From NCBI RefSeq assembly GCF_008630535.1, contig NZ_VWPH01000019.1, positions 1-64,000 on the forward strand: a DNA stretch of 64,000 nucleotides, given 5' to 3'. Positions 40,207 through 48,567 of the stretch are shown one piece after another. Below the pieces are notes generated by a model that was not told the origin of the DNA, ran no database searches, and saw only the letters and a list, made by a program, of their open reading frames with translations. The stretch is from Saccharopolyspora hirsuta. GTDB taxonomy: Bacteria > Actinomycetota > Actinomycetes > Mycobacteriales > Pseudonocardiaceae. A program made the position numbers and the translations under genes. Position 1 is the first letter of the stretch, and the number at the start of each line of letters is the position of its first letter.

Positions 40207-41160
40207 ATGGGTCGCAAGGTCATCCTCGACGTAGACACCGGAACCGATGACGCGGTGGCGATCATGTTCGCCGCCCTGCACCCCGAGCTGGACCTCCTCG
40301 GCGTGACCACGGTCAACGGCAACGTCCCGCTGGAGAACACCACGGACAACACGCTGCGCGTGCTGGACTGGATCGGCTGCCCGGACGTCCCGGTGCACCC
40401 GGGCGTGCCGCACCCGATCGCCTTGTTCGGCTTCCCCGGGGGCAGGCACTTCGACACCGACGACGAGCACGACCCGCACGGCACCGCGCTGCCGATCCCG
40501 GCCCCGCGCACCGCGGCGCGCGACACCGGAGCGGTCGAGTACCTGGTGGAAACCCTGCGCGCGACCACCGAGCCGATCACCCTGGTGCCGGTCGGACCGC
40601 TGAGCAACATCGCGACCGCGCTCGCGGTCGACCCGACCGTCGCCGGGGCGGTGGACGAGCTGGTCGTGATGGGCGGCGGCCACACCGTCACCAACGTGAC
40701 CGCATCCGCCGAGTTCAACATCTGGGCCGACCCGGAAGCGGCGAACGTCGTGCTGTCCGCCGACTTCACCCGCCGCACGCTCGTGACGCTCGACGCGACC
40801 CACCGGGCGTTGGTCCCGCAGCGGACCTGCGATGCGCTCGACGCGCTCGGCACCCCGGCGGGGACGGCCGCGGCGCGGTTCATCGCGCGCCGGATCGGGG
40901 CCTACGAGCAGACCGCGGTCGGCGCCGCACCGGTGCACGACGTGGTGTGCACCGCCTACCTCGTCGCACCCGAGGTGATCTCCACCCAGCACCTGCCCGT
41001 CGTGGTCGAGACCGCGAGCCCGCTCACGGTGGGGCGCACCGTCATCGACACGCGGCCGCACGCGAAGGCCGAACCCAACGCGCACGTCGCCCTCGACGCG
41101 GACGCGCAGCTGCTCAACGATCTCCTGCTCGCCACCTTCGCCCGCGAAGCCGCCTCCTGA
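40207..41160 (+). CDS. Nucleoside hydrolase (IunH-type)
   Basis: A 317-residue inosine/uridine-preferring nucleoside N-ribohydrolase, cleaving ribonucleosides to base and ribose in purine/pyrimidine salvage. The calcium-binding N-terminal motif 'VILDVDTGTDDAVAIMFA' is intact, as are 'VTTVNGN' and 'LVVMGGGHTVTNVTASAEFN', and a late catalytic-site block 'AAPVHDVVCTAYLV'. ATG at 40207 has GGAAAGGAAG upstream; a GTG at 40144 overlapping the previous stop would add a non-conserved tail. A hairpin follows the stop. Confidence 0.92.
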   Translation: MGRKVILDVDTGTDDAVAIMFAALHPELDLLGVTTVNGNVPLENTTDNTLRVLDWIGCPDVPVHPGVPHPIALFGFPGGRHFDTDDEHDPHGTALPIPAPRTAARDTGAVEYLVETLRATTEPITLVPVGPLSNIATALAVDPTVAGAVDELVVMGGGHTVTNVTASAEFNIWADPEAANVVLSADFTRRTLVTLDATHRALVPQRTCDALDALGTPAGTAAARFIARRIGAYEQTAVGAAPVHDVVCTAYLVAPEVISTQHLPVVVETASPLTVGRTVIDTRPHAKAEPNAHVALDADAQLLNDLLLATFAREAAS

Positions 41161-41162
41161 CC

Positions 41163-41183
41163 TCGCGGACGGGTGGTCCGCGA
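41163..41183 (+). terminator. Hairpin terminator after nucleoside hydrolase
   Basis: TCGCGGAC-GGGTG-GTCCGCGA, a perfect 8-bp stem with a 5-base loop, two bases past the stop and followed by CATTCCTT. Confidence 0.7.
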
Positions 41184-41292
41184 CATTCCTTCCGGTGACC
41201 GGCCGGACGTCGAGCGGTTCTCCTTGCCATAGTCGCGAAAGGCGCCCCGGCGCTGGGGCGCTGATCCCACGACCTGCTCGGGAGGGCCCACG

Positions 41293-42109
41293 ATGCCGGT
41301 GTCCGCGTTCGACCACACCGTGACCGACTACCAGCTGCCGCACGCGTACTGGCTGGCCAGGGCGGCCAAGCTCGCCTACTCCGACGAACCGACGATCCGC
41401 AAGACCGCCGAGGACTGGGGCTTCGACCAGTTCGAGTACTTCCACGCCGAGCTCGACGCCTCGTTCCCCATCGAGGACACCCAGGGGTTCGCGGCGGGCA
41501 GCGACCGGATGATCGTGGTGGCCTTCCGCGGCACCGAACCGGCGAAGATCAAGGACTGGCTGTCCGACGCCAACGCGCTGATCGCCCCGGGACCGGCCGG
41601 AAAGGGCTTGGTGCACCAGGGGTTCAGCCGGGCGCTCGACTCGGTCTACCCGCAGGTGCGCGAGGCGGTGGAGCGGTTCCGGGGCCGCGAGCAGACGCTG
41701 TGGTTCACCGGCCACAGCCTCGGCGGAGCGCTGGCCATGCTCGCCTCCGCGCGGATGTACTTCGAGGACCCCGAGCTGCTGCCCGACGGCGTGTACACCT
41801 TCGGCCAGCCGCGCACCTGCGACCGGTTCCTGGCCGAGCCGTACAACGAGGCGTTCACCGCCAAGGTGTTCCGGTTCGTCAACAACAACGACGTGGTCGC
41901 CCCAGCTCCCGCCCGAACCGTTCCACCACGTGGAGGACATCCGCTACTTCGACGCCGACGGGAACCTGCGGGAGAAGATGACCGTCCTCGGCGGCGCCGC
42001 CGACCGCGTCAAGGGGTTCACCAGCGACCCGTTCGCCCCCGCCGCCGACGGCATCCGCGACCACGCGGTGGACCGCTACGTCCAGCTGATGGAGAAGAGC
42101 ATCTCCTGA
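41293..42109 (+). pseudogene. Class 3 lipase, frameshifted near the 3' end
   Basis: An alpha/beta-hydrolase of the lipase class 3 family. The nucleophile elbow 'WFTGHSLGGALAMLA' is intact, as is the oxyanion strand 'VVAFRGTEPAKIKDW' and 'YTFGQPRTCDRF' around the catalytic Asp. After 'RFVNNNDVV' the frame turns into Arg/Pro-rich nonsense, while the +1 frame continues 'QLPPEPFHHVEDIRYFDADG', the expected lipase sequence with the likely catalytic His, to a TGA at 42107-42109. One extra C in a CCCC run at about 41900-41903 explains it; the corrected product is 271 residues. Start ATG has GGGAGGG upstream. A sequencing error remains possible. Confidence 0.8.
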
Positions 42110-42173
42110 GCCGCGCAGACCTCCCCCGCGGGCCATACTCCACCTGGAGTTCGTCGAGGAGCCGGGAGCAGCC

Positions 42174-43175
42174 ATGGAATTCCGCCACCTGGGCCGCAGC
42201 GGGCTGGTGATCAGCGAGATCGCATACGGGAACTGGTTGACCCACGGTTCCCAGGTCGAGGAGGAGGCCGCGGCGGCGTGCATCCGCGCCGCGCTGGACG
42301 CCGGGATCACCACGTTCGACACCGCCGACGTCTACGCCGAGGGGCGGGCCGAGGAGGTCCTCGGGCGGGCGCTGCGGGGCGAGCGCCGGGCGGGGCTGGA
42401 GATCTGCACCAAGGTCTACTTCCCGGTCGGGCCGGGGCGCAACGACCGCGGGCTCTCCCGCAAGCACATCGCCGAATCCATCGACGGCTCCTTGCGGCGG
42501 CTGCAGACCGACTACATCGACCTCTACCAGGCGCACCGCTACGACCCGGAGACGCCGCTGGAGGAGACCATGACGGCGTTCGCCGACGTGGTCCGGGCGG
42601 GCAAGGCGCTCTACATCGGGGTGTCGGAGTGGACCGCCGAGCAGATCCGCGCCGCGCACGGGCTCGCCCGCGAGCTGCGGATCCCGCTGGTGTCGAACCA
42701 GCCGCAGTACTCGATGCTCTGGCGGGTCATCGAGGACGAGGTGGTGCCCACCAGCGCGGAGCTCGGGATCGGGCAGATCGTGTGGTCCCCGATCGCGCAA
42801 GGCGTGCTCACCGGGAAGTACCGGCCGGGAACGCCGCCGCCCGCGGGCAGCAGGGCCACCGACGAGACCGGCGCGAACTTCGTCGCCCGCTGGCTGCGCG
42901 AGGACGTCCTGGCCCGCGTCGAGCAGCTCCGGCCGCTGGCCGAGCAGGCGGGGCTCTCGCCCGCGCAGCTGGCGGTGGCGTGGGTGCTGCAGAACCCCGG
43001 CGTCTCCGCGGCCATCATGGGCGCTTCCCGCCCGGAGCAGGTCGTGGAGAACGCCAAGGCGGCCGGGGCGCGGCTCGACGCCGACCTGCTGGCCGCGATC
43101 GACGAGGTGCTGGACCCGGTCGTCGTCCGGGACCCGGCGCTGACCAAGGCCAACGCGCCGAAGGCCCGGAAGTAG
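42174..43175 (+). CDS. Aldo/keto reductase (Kv-beta-like)
   Basis: A 333-residue NADPH-dependent aldo/keto reductase of the voltage-gated K+ channel beta-subunit-like group. The catalytic tetrad is visible: Asp in 'FDTADVYAEG' and its Tyr (Y in DVYA), Lys in 'EICTKVYFP', His in 'LYQAHRYDP'. The C-terminal cofactor-binding 'IMGASRPEQVVENAKA' is also canonical. The stop is followed immediately by a strong hairpin shared with the convergent L36 gene. The physiological substrate is unknown. Confidence 0.93.
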   Translation: MEFRHLGRSGLVISEIAYGNWLTHGSQVEEEAAAACIRAALDAGITTFDTADVYAEGRAEEVLGRALRGERRAGLEICTKVYFPVGPGRNDRGLSRKHIAESIDGSLRRLQTDYIDLYQAHRYDPETPLEETMTAFADVVRAGKALYIGVSEWTAEQIRAAHGLARELRIPLVSNQPQYSMLWRVIEDEVVPTSAELGIGQIVWSPIAQGVLTGKYRPGTPPPAGSRATDETGANFVARWLREDVLARVEQLRPLAEQAGLSPAQLAVAWVLQNPGVSAAIMGASRPEQVVENAKAAGARLDADLLAAIDEVLDPVVVRDPALTKANAPKARK

Positions 43176-43203
43176 TGCGGCGGCGCACCCGGCGCCGCCG
43201 CAC
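43175..43203. terminator. Bidirectional hairpin terminator
   Basis: GTGCGGCGGCGC / GCGCCGCCGCAC, a perfect 12-bp stem with a 5-base loop, between the convergent aldo/keto reductase (ends 43175) and the L36 paralogue (ends 43207). Confidence 0.85.
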
Positions 43204-43206
43204 GGC

Positions 43207-43329
43207 TCAGCCCTGGCGGGCCTTCCAGCGCGGGTTCCGCTTGTTCACGACGTAGATCTTGCCCCTGCGGCGGACCACCTGGGAGCCCTCCTTGTTCTTC
43301 AGGGACTTGATCGATGCTCGGACCTTCAC
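43207..43329 (-). CDS. rpmJ: Ribosomal protein L36, cysteine-free (zinc-independent) paralogue
   Basis: A 40-residue bL36 protein: 'MKVRASIKSLKNKEGSQVVR' then 'RRGKIYVVNKRNPRWKARQG'. The zinc-binding CxxC...CxH residues of the normal L36 are absent, which is the C-minus form used when zinc is scarce. GTG at 43329 with GGAAGGA upstream. It is a single gene, not in the usual rpmJ-rpsM-rpsK operon, and its promoter overlaps a palindromic Zur-type box, so zinc repression is expected. Confidence 0.93.
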   Translation of the reverse strand: MKVRASIKSLKNKEGSQVVRRRGKIYVVNKRNPRWKARQG

Positions 43330-43371
43330 GTGCGTTCCTTCCCGGGCCCGATGGCGGTGGGCCCGGGACCG

Positions 43372-43402
43372 AGCATAGACGGGAACGATAATCATTATCA
43401 AT
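43372..43402 (-). promoter_or_regulatory. L36 promoter with Zur-type operator
   Basis: On the minus strand, TTGATA (43396-43401), an 18-base spacer and TATGCT (43372-43377) form a good promoter about 40 bases before the L36 GTG. The perfect palindrome GATAATCATTATC (43387-43399) covers the -35 end and the spacer and matches the Zur/Fur-type pattern. Binding of Zur would block this promoter in high zinc. Confidence 0.8.
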
Positions 43403-43407
43403 TAGGG

Positions 43408-44448
43408 TCACCGGCGTCGAGCGGTGAGCCTGCGCGCGACGTGGCGGGCGTCGCGGCCCGCGCCGTGCATGGTGCCGGACAGGATGGTCCGCTGGTGCTC
43501 CAGGCCGACGAAGGTCAAACCCGGGTGGGTGCGGGAGATCCCGTTGCGCTGCCTGGGCCTGCCCGCCTCGTCCAGGGCGCCCAGCGGGCGCAGGTAGTCC
43601 AGCGCCGGTCGGTACCCGGTCGCCAGGACGACGGTGTCGACGTGCTCGGTCGTGCCGTCGGGCCAGCGCAGCGAGGTGCCGTCCGCGGCGGTGAACATGT
43701 CCCGGCGGTCCGGTTCGCCCGCGTCGATCGCCTCCTTGTAGCCCGCGATGTCGACCACCGGGATCGCCCCGTGGCCGAGCAGCGGCCCGAGCGGGAGTCG
43801 CGCCGCGGCTGAGAGTGCCGACCAGAAGCGGGAATCGCCGGGGATCGGCTGGTTCGTGGCGTACTGGATCGGCTTGCGGGTGGCCAGCGTGACCTCGGCG
43901 CGCTCGGCCAGCTCCACGGCGATCTGCACCGCCGAGTTGCCCGCCCCCACCACGACGACGCGCTGACCGGCGAACTGCTGCGGCGAGCGGTAGTCGGCGG
44001 CGTGCCGAACCGCACCGGTGTAGCCCGCGAGCGCGGGAAGCTCCGGCCGGTGCGGGTTGGCGAACACGCCGGTGGCCGCCACGACCGACGTGCCGGTCAG
44101 CTCCGCGCCGTGCTCGGTGCGCACCAGGAAACCGCCCGCATCGCGGGTGACCGAGGTGACCCGGTGGCCGGTGCGGATCTCGCAGTCCAGGCGCTCGGCG
44201 CAGCCGCGCAGGTAGTCGGCGACCTCCGCGCGGGTGGGGTAGCGGTTCGGGTCGCCGGGCATAGCCGCGCCCGGCAGCGCGTTGAACCAGGCCGGGGTGA
44301 ACAGCTTCAGGCTGTCGTAGTAGTGCGGCCAGGAGCCGGTCGCCTCCGCACCCGCCTCCAGCACCAGCGGCCGCGCCCCGAGCTCCAGCAGGGCCTTGGC
44401 CGCGGCGATCCCGGACTGCCCGCCGCCGATCACGATCACTCTCGGCAC
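43408..44448 (-). CDS. FAD/NAD(P)-binding monooxygenase-like flavoprotein (CzcO-type)
   Basis: A 346-residue flavoprotein with two dinucleotide folds. FAD: 'VIVIGGGQSGIAAAKALLEL' at the N-terminus. NADP: 'VVVVGAGNSAVQIAVELAER' near residue 165, and 'VVLATGYRPALDYL' at about residue 275. It resembles the CzcO/TrkA-like putative flavin-containing monooxygenase group; it lacks a clear BVMO fingerprint. GTG start at 44448 without a clear ribosome site. It is upstream of the L36 gene on the same strand, with the Zur-type box between them. Confidence 0.85.
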   Translation of the reverse strand: MPRVIVIGGGQSGIAAAKALLELGARPLVLEAGAEATGSWPHYYDSLKLFTPAWFNALPGAAMPGDPNRYPTRAEVADYLRGCAERLDCEIRTGHRVTSVTRDAGGFLVRTEHGAELTGTSVVAATGVFANPHRPELPALAGYTGAVRHAADYRSPQQFAGQRVVVVGAGNSAVQIAVELAERAEVTLATRKPIQYATNQPIPGDSRFWSALSAAARLPLGPLLGHGAIPVVDIAGYKEAIDAGEPDRRDMFTAADGTSLRWPDGTTEHVDTVVLATGYRPALDYLRPLGALDEAGRPRQRNGISRTHPGLTFVGLEHQRTILSGTMHGAGRDARHVARRLTARRR

Positions 44449-44515
44449 GACGTGGAATTCTGGGCAAGCCGAACCAATCGGGCAAACGAATTCTCGCCGC
44501 AGGTGCCCGGACGCG

Positions 44516-44550
44516 CGGCTGCGCCGCGGCCGATGGCCACGGCGCAGCCG
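44516..44550 (-). terminator. Hairpin terminator after rtcB
   Basis: CGGCTGCGCCG / CGGCGCAGCCG, a perfect 11-bp stem with GGCC/GGCC able to pair in the loop. It lies just beyond the rtcB stop. Confidence 0.78.
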
Positions 44551-44560
44551 CCACCGGTGA

Positions 44561-45751
44561 TCAGCCCTTGACGCAGATGACCTGCTTCAGGTGCGTGACG
44601 ACCTCGACCAGGTCGGTCTGGGCCGCGATCACCGACTCGATGTCCTTGTACGCCGCCGGGATCTCGTCGACGACCCCGCCGTCCTTGCGGCACTCCACGC
44701 CCGCGGTCTGCGCCGCCAGGTCCGCCTCGGTGAAGGTCTTGCGGGCCTTCGTCCGCGACATCCGCCGCCCCGCACCGTGCGAGGCCGATTCGAAGGACCG
44801 GGGGTTGCCCAGACCGCGCACGACGTAGGAGCCGGTGCCCATGCTGCCCGGGATGATGCCCAGGTCGCCCGACCCGGCGCGGATCGCGCCCTTGCGGGTC
44901 ACCAGCACCTCGACCCCGTCGTGGACCTCCTCCGCCACGTAGTTGTGGTGGCAGCTGATGGGCGTGTCGAAGCGGGTTCCGGGCACCGTGTCGGCCAGCG
45001 CCAGCTGGACCAGGGACAGCATCGTCGCGCGGTTGCGCGCCGCGTAGTCCTGCGCCCAGAACAGGTCGCGCCGGTAGGCCTGCATCTCCGGCGTTCCGGC
45101 CACGAACACCGCGAGGTCGGGGTCCGGCAGGTCGGCGTTGTGCGGCAGCTTCCGGGCGATGTCGATGTGCCGCTTGGCCAGCTCGTTGCCGATGCCCCGG
45201 GAACCGGAGTGCAGCATCAGCCACACGCGGTCGGCGTCCGGGCCGCCCTGCTCCAGGCAGACCTCGATGAAGTGGTTGCCGCCGCCGAGAGTGCCCAGCT
45301 GCGCCCGCGCCCGGTCCCGCAGGTTCTGCACCCCCGGGTGCAGGTCCCCGAAACCGGACCAGAACTGCTGCCAGCCACCGGTGCCCGGCACCCGGGCCGG
45401 GTTGACCGGGGTGCGGTGCACGGCGAAGCCGACCGGCACGGCGGACTCGATCCGCCGCCGCAGCACGCCCAGGTCGTCCGGCAGGTCGGTCGCGGTCAGC
45501 GAGGTGCGCACCGCGCTCATCCCGCACCCGATGTCCACGCCCACCGCGGCCGGGGACACCGCATCGCGCATCGCGATGACGCTGCCGACCGTGGCACCCT
45601 TGCCGTAGTGCACGTCGGGCATCACGGCCAGTCCCTGCACCCACGGCAGGTTCGCGACGTTGTGCAGTTGGCGCATCGCGGCGTCCTCAACGGACTGCGG
45701 ATCCGCCCACATCCGGATCGGCACCCTGGCGCCGTCGACTGCCGTGTGCAT
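44561..45751 (-). CDS. rtcB: RtcB RNA ligase
   Basis: A 396-residue RtcB, joining 2',3'-cyclic-phosphate or 3'-phosphate RNA ends to 5'-OH ends with GTP and Mn2+. Key blocks are intact: 'MPDVHYGKGATVGSVIA', the metal Cys in 'VGVDIGCGMSAVRTSL', 'LGTLGGGNHFIEVC', 'LMLHSGSRGIGNELA', 'SCHHNYV' and the guanylylated His in 'ASHGAGRRMSR'. The short, ~400-residue form is typical of actinobacterial RtcB. No archease or RtcA is next to it. Its function could be RNA repair after toxin damage. An 8-bp dyad (ATCGCGCG/CGCGCGAT, 45789-45810) lies in its upstream region. Confidence 0.94.
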   Translation of the reverse strand: MHTAVDGARVPIRMWADPQSVEDAAMRQLHNVANLPWVQGLAVMPDVHYGKGATVGSVIAMRDAVSPAAVGVDIGCGMSAVRTSLTATDLPDDLGVLRRRIESAVPVGFAVHRTPVNPARVPGTGGWQQFWSGFGDLHPGVQNLRDRARAQLGTLGGGNHFIEVCLEQGGPDADRVWLMLHSGSRGIGNELAKRHIDIARKLPHNADLPDPDLAVFVAGTPEMQAYRRDLFWAQDYAARNRATMLSLVQLALADTVPGTRFDTPISCHHNYVAEEVHDGVEVLVTRKGAIRAGSGDLGIIPGSMGTGSYVVRGLGNPRSFESASHGAGRRMSRTKARKTFTEADLAAQTAGVECRKDGGVVDEIPAAYKDIESVIAAQTDLVEVVTHLKQVICVKG

Positions 45752-45868
45752 GGTCTTCCTTCCCTCGTTGCCCTGCGACCCGACGATGATCGCGCGCTTC
45801 TCCGCGCGATGCCACCGAATTAACGATGACCGGCCGACGCGCCAGGCCGTCCGATGTGGACTGCGGGG

Positions 45869-46834
45869 TCAGGCGGCGCGCTGCCGGGGCGCCAGCTCGG
45901 CGGCCACGGCGAGCCGCGGGTCGGCGAACGGTTCGAGGGCTTCCGGCGCGACTCCGGCGCGGGCCAGGGCTGCCAGCGCGACCGGGAGCCGGGCGCGGTC
46001 GGCGCCGTCGGCGATCTTCGCGGCGATCGCGGTCCCGTCGGGCAGGGCGGCGATCTGCACCGCTTCGAAGCCGTCCTTGGCGATCAGCCCCGGCACCGCC
46101 TTCATCAGCGCGGTGGCGTCGCGGCGGGTTCCGGCGACCATCTCCGGGTGCGTGCGGATCGCTTGCGCGACAACGCTTTCCGGCGAACCCTGCGGCGCGC
46201 TGGCGATCCGCCCGGCCGCTGCGGCGAGGCCGCGCAGCGAGACCGCGAACAGCGGTGCGCCGCAGCCGTCCGCGGCCACGCGGGCGATCCGCTGCCCGGT
46301 GAGCTCCTCGACGGTCGCCGCGATCTCGCGCTGGAGCGGATGGGCCGGGTCCAGGTAGTCCTCGGTCGACCAGCCGTTCTCGCGCGCGGTCCACAGCATC
46401 GACGCGTGCTTGCCGGAGCAGTTGTGCGCCAGCTTGCGCGCCGGTCGGCCCGCCGCGATCCAGCGGTCCCGCTCGACCGGGTCGAACGGCAGGTCCGCCG
46501 GGTTGCCGAGGTCGTCCTCGGTGGACCCGCTCGCGGCCAGCACGCGCTGGGCCCCGTCGAGGTGGATCTGCTCGCCGGAGTGGCTAGCGGCGGTCAGCGC
46601 CAGCAGTTCGGGCGGCAGCGACAGGCCGAGCCGGGTCATGGCCACCGCCTGCATCGGCTTGGCCGCCGAGCGCGGGTAGCAGGCGGTGTCGACGTCACCG
46701 GCCTGGAACAGCGTCGAGCCGTCCGGGCCCAGCACCACGACCGAGCCGTGGTGCACGCTCTCCACCATGCCGTCGCGCAGGACGTGCACCAGCGGGGCGT
46801 GCGCGGGCACCCCGACCGGGGGAGCGGGGTTCAT
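45869..46834 (-). CDS. L-asparaginase (R. etli type II / ReAII-like)
   Basis: A 321-residue asparaginase of the Rhizobium etli family, structurally related to serine beta-lactamases. The Ser-x-x-Lys motif is in 'YPRSAAKPMQAVAM', and the family hallmarks 'AASHSGEQIHLDG' and 'LAHNCSGKHASMLW' (Cys/Lys metal or substrate residues) and 'VAADGCGAPLFAV' are intact. ATG with AGGAGG ten bases upstream. It is the second gene behind a FadR-type regulator (52-base gap) that probably controls it. It hydrolyses asparagine to aspartate and ammonia. Confidence 0.92.
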   Translation of the reverse strand: MNPAPPVGVPAHAPLVHVLRDGMVESVHHGSVVVLGPDGSTLFQAGDVDTACYPRSAAKPMQAVAMTRLGLSLPPELLALTAASHSGEQIHLDGAQRVLAASGSTEDDLGNPADLPFDPVERDRWIAAGRPARKLAHNCSGKHASMLWTARENGWSTEDYLDPAHPLQREIAATVEELTGQRIARVAADGCGAPLFAVSLRGLAAAAGRIASAPQGSPESVVAQAIRTHPEMVAGTRRDATALMKAVPGLIAKDGFEAVQIAALPDGTAIAAKIADGADRARLPVALAALARAGVAPEALEPFADPRLAVAAELAPRQRAA

Positions 46835-46886
46835 ATCTCGGGATCCTCCTCGGAAACCGTGGTCGGAACTCTGTTCGCGCCCCGGG

Positions 46887-47588
46887 TCAGCGGGGGCGTC
46901 CGACGATGTCGCTGAGCGCGTGCTCGACGTTGGCCAGGTGGTGGGCCATCGCCTCGGTCGCGGCGTCCTGCTGCCCGCCGGCGATGGCGTCGACGAGCCT
47001 GCGGTGCTCGGCGTCGGACTCCGCGCGGCGGTCGCCGCGCTGGTTCAGGAACGCCGACTGCCTGGCCAGGGCGTCCCGGATCTCCTCGATGACCTTGCCG
47101 AACACCGGGTTGCCCGAGGCCTGGGCGACGGTGATGTGGAACAGCGAGTCCAGCGCGACCCAGGCGGTGTCGTCGGTCTCGCGGGCCATCCGCTCCAGCA
47201 GGTCGGTGAGCAGCCCGAGGTCGTCGGCGGTGTGCCGCAGCGCGGCGTACCCGGCGGCCGGGATCTCGACGTGGCGGCGCACCTCGAGCAGGTCCCGCGC
47301 CGAGTAGGAGCCGAACCGCGGGTTGTCGACGGGTTCGTCGGCGACGACGAAGGTGCCCTTGCCGGTCCGCGACACGGTGAGCCCGAGGGCCTGCAGGCCG
47401 CGCAGCGCCTCGCGCACCACCGACCGGCTGACCTCGAACTCCTTGCCGAGGGCGGCTTCGGAGGGCAGCTTGGCGCCGACCGCGTACTCACCGCGCGCGA
47501 TGGCGTCGCGGAGGTGGGCGAGCACAGCTTCCATCGCGCTGACCCGCTGGACCCCGGGCCCAGCTGTCCGGCTGTCAGACAGGTTCAC
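46887..47588 (-). CDS. FadR-subfamily GntR regulator
   Basis: A 233-residue GntR/FadR regulator. The winged helix 'LPSEAALGKEFEVSRSVVRE' and 'LGLTVSRTGKGTFVVADE' are canonical. The C-terminal FCD domain carries metal-type His in 'LFHITVAQASGNPVFGKV', 'AEHRRLVDAI' and 'AHHLANVEHAL'. GTG at 47588 is preferred because relatives share an N-terminal 'L-x-D-S' leader and 'QRVSAMEAVLAHLR'; an ATG at 47534 would shorten it by 18 residues. It is upstream of asparaginase on the same strand and divergent from a crotonase gene. Confidence 0.9.
   Translation of the reverse strand: MNLSDSRTAGPGVQRVSAMEAVLAHLRDAIARGEYAVGAKLPSEAALGKEFEVSRSVVREALRGLQALGLTVSRTGKGTFVVADEPVDNPRFGSYSARDLLEVRRHVEIPAAGYAALRHTADDLGLLTDLLERMARETDDTAWVALDSLFHITVAQASGNPVFGKVIEEIRDALARQSAFLNQRGDRRAESDAEHRRLVDAIAGGQQDAATEAMAHHLANVEHALSDIVGRPR
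47572..47582. promoter_or_regulatory. 11-bp palindrome at the 5' end of the GntR gene
   Basis: CTGTCAGACAG is a perfect palindrome about a central A, in the style of FadR-type operators. If translation starts at 47588 it lies within codons 3-6; if at 47534 it is in the leader. Autoregulation is possible. Confidence 0.35.
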
Positions 47589-47762
47589 GCCATGAAGCGT
47601 GAATCGAACACGTTCCGTTGTCAACTCCGCGACGGCGCTACAGCGGAAGGGCGACGCAGAACACGTCGCGGTGACCGCGCGTCGTTGATCGGGGCCGCTG
47701 GTCGGAGATGTTACCGACCAGTAGGATTCGGGTGGTCCCCCGCTGAACCCGAGGAGTCGCAG

Positions 47763-48563
47763 ATGCCGGATCGCGTGTCGGTCGAGATCGACGGGCCGCT
47801 GGCCCACGTCACCATGACCAGGGAGGACCGGCTCAACGGGCTCGACCTGGCCATGCTGCGCGGGCTCATCGACGCCGCCGCGCAGGTGCGCGCCGACCGA
47901 TCGGTGCGCGCGGTCGTCCTCAGCGGTGCCGGGCGCTCGTTCTCGGCCGGGCTCGACTTCGCCTCGGTGGGCGAGAAGCAGGGCCAGATGATGCTCAACT
48001 TCCTCCGGCCCCCGTGGCGCTCCACCAACCTCTACCAGGAGGCGTGCTGGGCCTGGCGGCGGCTGCCGGTCCCGGTCCTGGCGGTGATCCGCGGGCACTG
48101 CTTCGGCGGGGCGCTCCAGCTCGCCCTGGGTGCCGACTTCCGGTTCGCCGCGCCGGACGCCCAGTTCTCCGTGATGGAGGCGAAGTGGGGGCTGGTGCCG
48201 GACATGAGCGGTACCGCGACGCTGCGCGAACTGCTGCCGATGGACGTCGCCAAGCGCCTGGCCATGACCGCGGAGGTCTTCGACGGGGCCAAGGCGGGCG
48301 AGCTCGGGCTGGTCACCGAGGTCGACGACGATCCGCACGCGGCGGCGCTGAAGCTCGCCGAGCAGCTCGCGACCCGCTCCCCGGACGCGGTGGCCGCGAC
48401 CAAGCGCCTGTTCCAGCGCGCCTGGCACGTCTCCCCGTGGCAGGCGTTCCGCCTGGAGAGCGCCTACCAGCTCCGGCTCCTGCTCGGCGCCAACCACAAG
48501 ATCGCTCGCAAGGCCAACGGGGCCAAGAAGGCCGCCGAGTACGTCAACCGCACGTTCCGCTAG
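47763..48563 (+). CDS. Enoyl-CoA hydratase/isomerase (crotonase) family
   Basis: A 266-residue crotonase. CoA-binding 'LSGAGRSFSAGLDFASVGEK' and the oxyanion-hole block 'VIRGHCFGGALQLALGADFR' are intact. The acidic residue expected near 'SVMEAKWGLVPDMSGTATL' suggests hydratase/isomerase-like chemistry (Asp in VPDMS, as in dienoyl-CoA-isomerase-like members). ATG with GAGGAG six bases upstream. An imperfect dyad TTACCGACCAGTAG (47711-47724), similar in style to TetR-type operators of fatty-acid genes, lies about 40 bases before the start. Confidence 0.9.
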   Translation: MPDRVSVEIDGPLAHVTMTREDRLNGLDLAMLRGLIDAAAQVRADRSVRAVVLSGAGRSFSAGLDFASVGEKQGQMMLNFLRPPWRSTNLYQEACWAWRRLPVPVLAVIRGHCFGGALQLALGADFRFAAPDAQFSVMEAKWGLVPDMSGTATLRELLPMDVAKRLAMTAEVFDGAKAGELGLVTEVDDDPHAAALKLAEQLATRSPDAVAATKRLFQRAWHVSPWQAFRLESAYQLRLLLGANHKIARKANGAKKAAEYVNRTFR

Positions 48564-48567
48564 GCGA

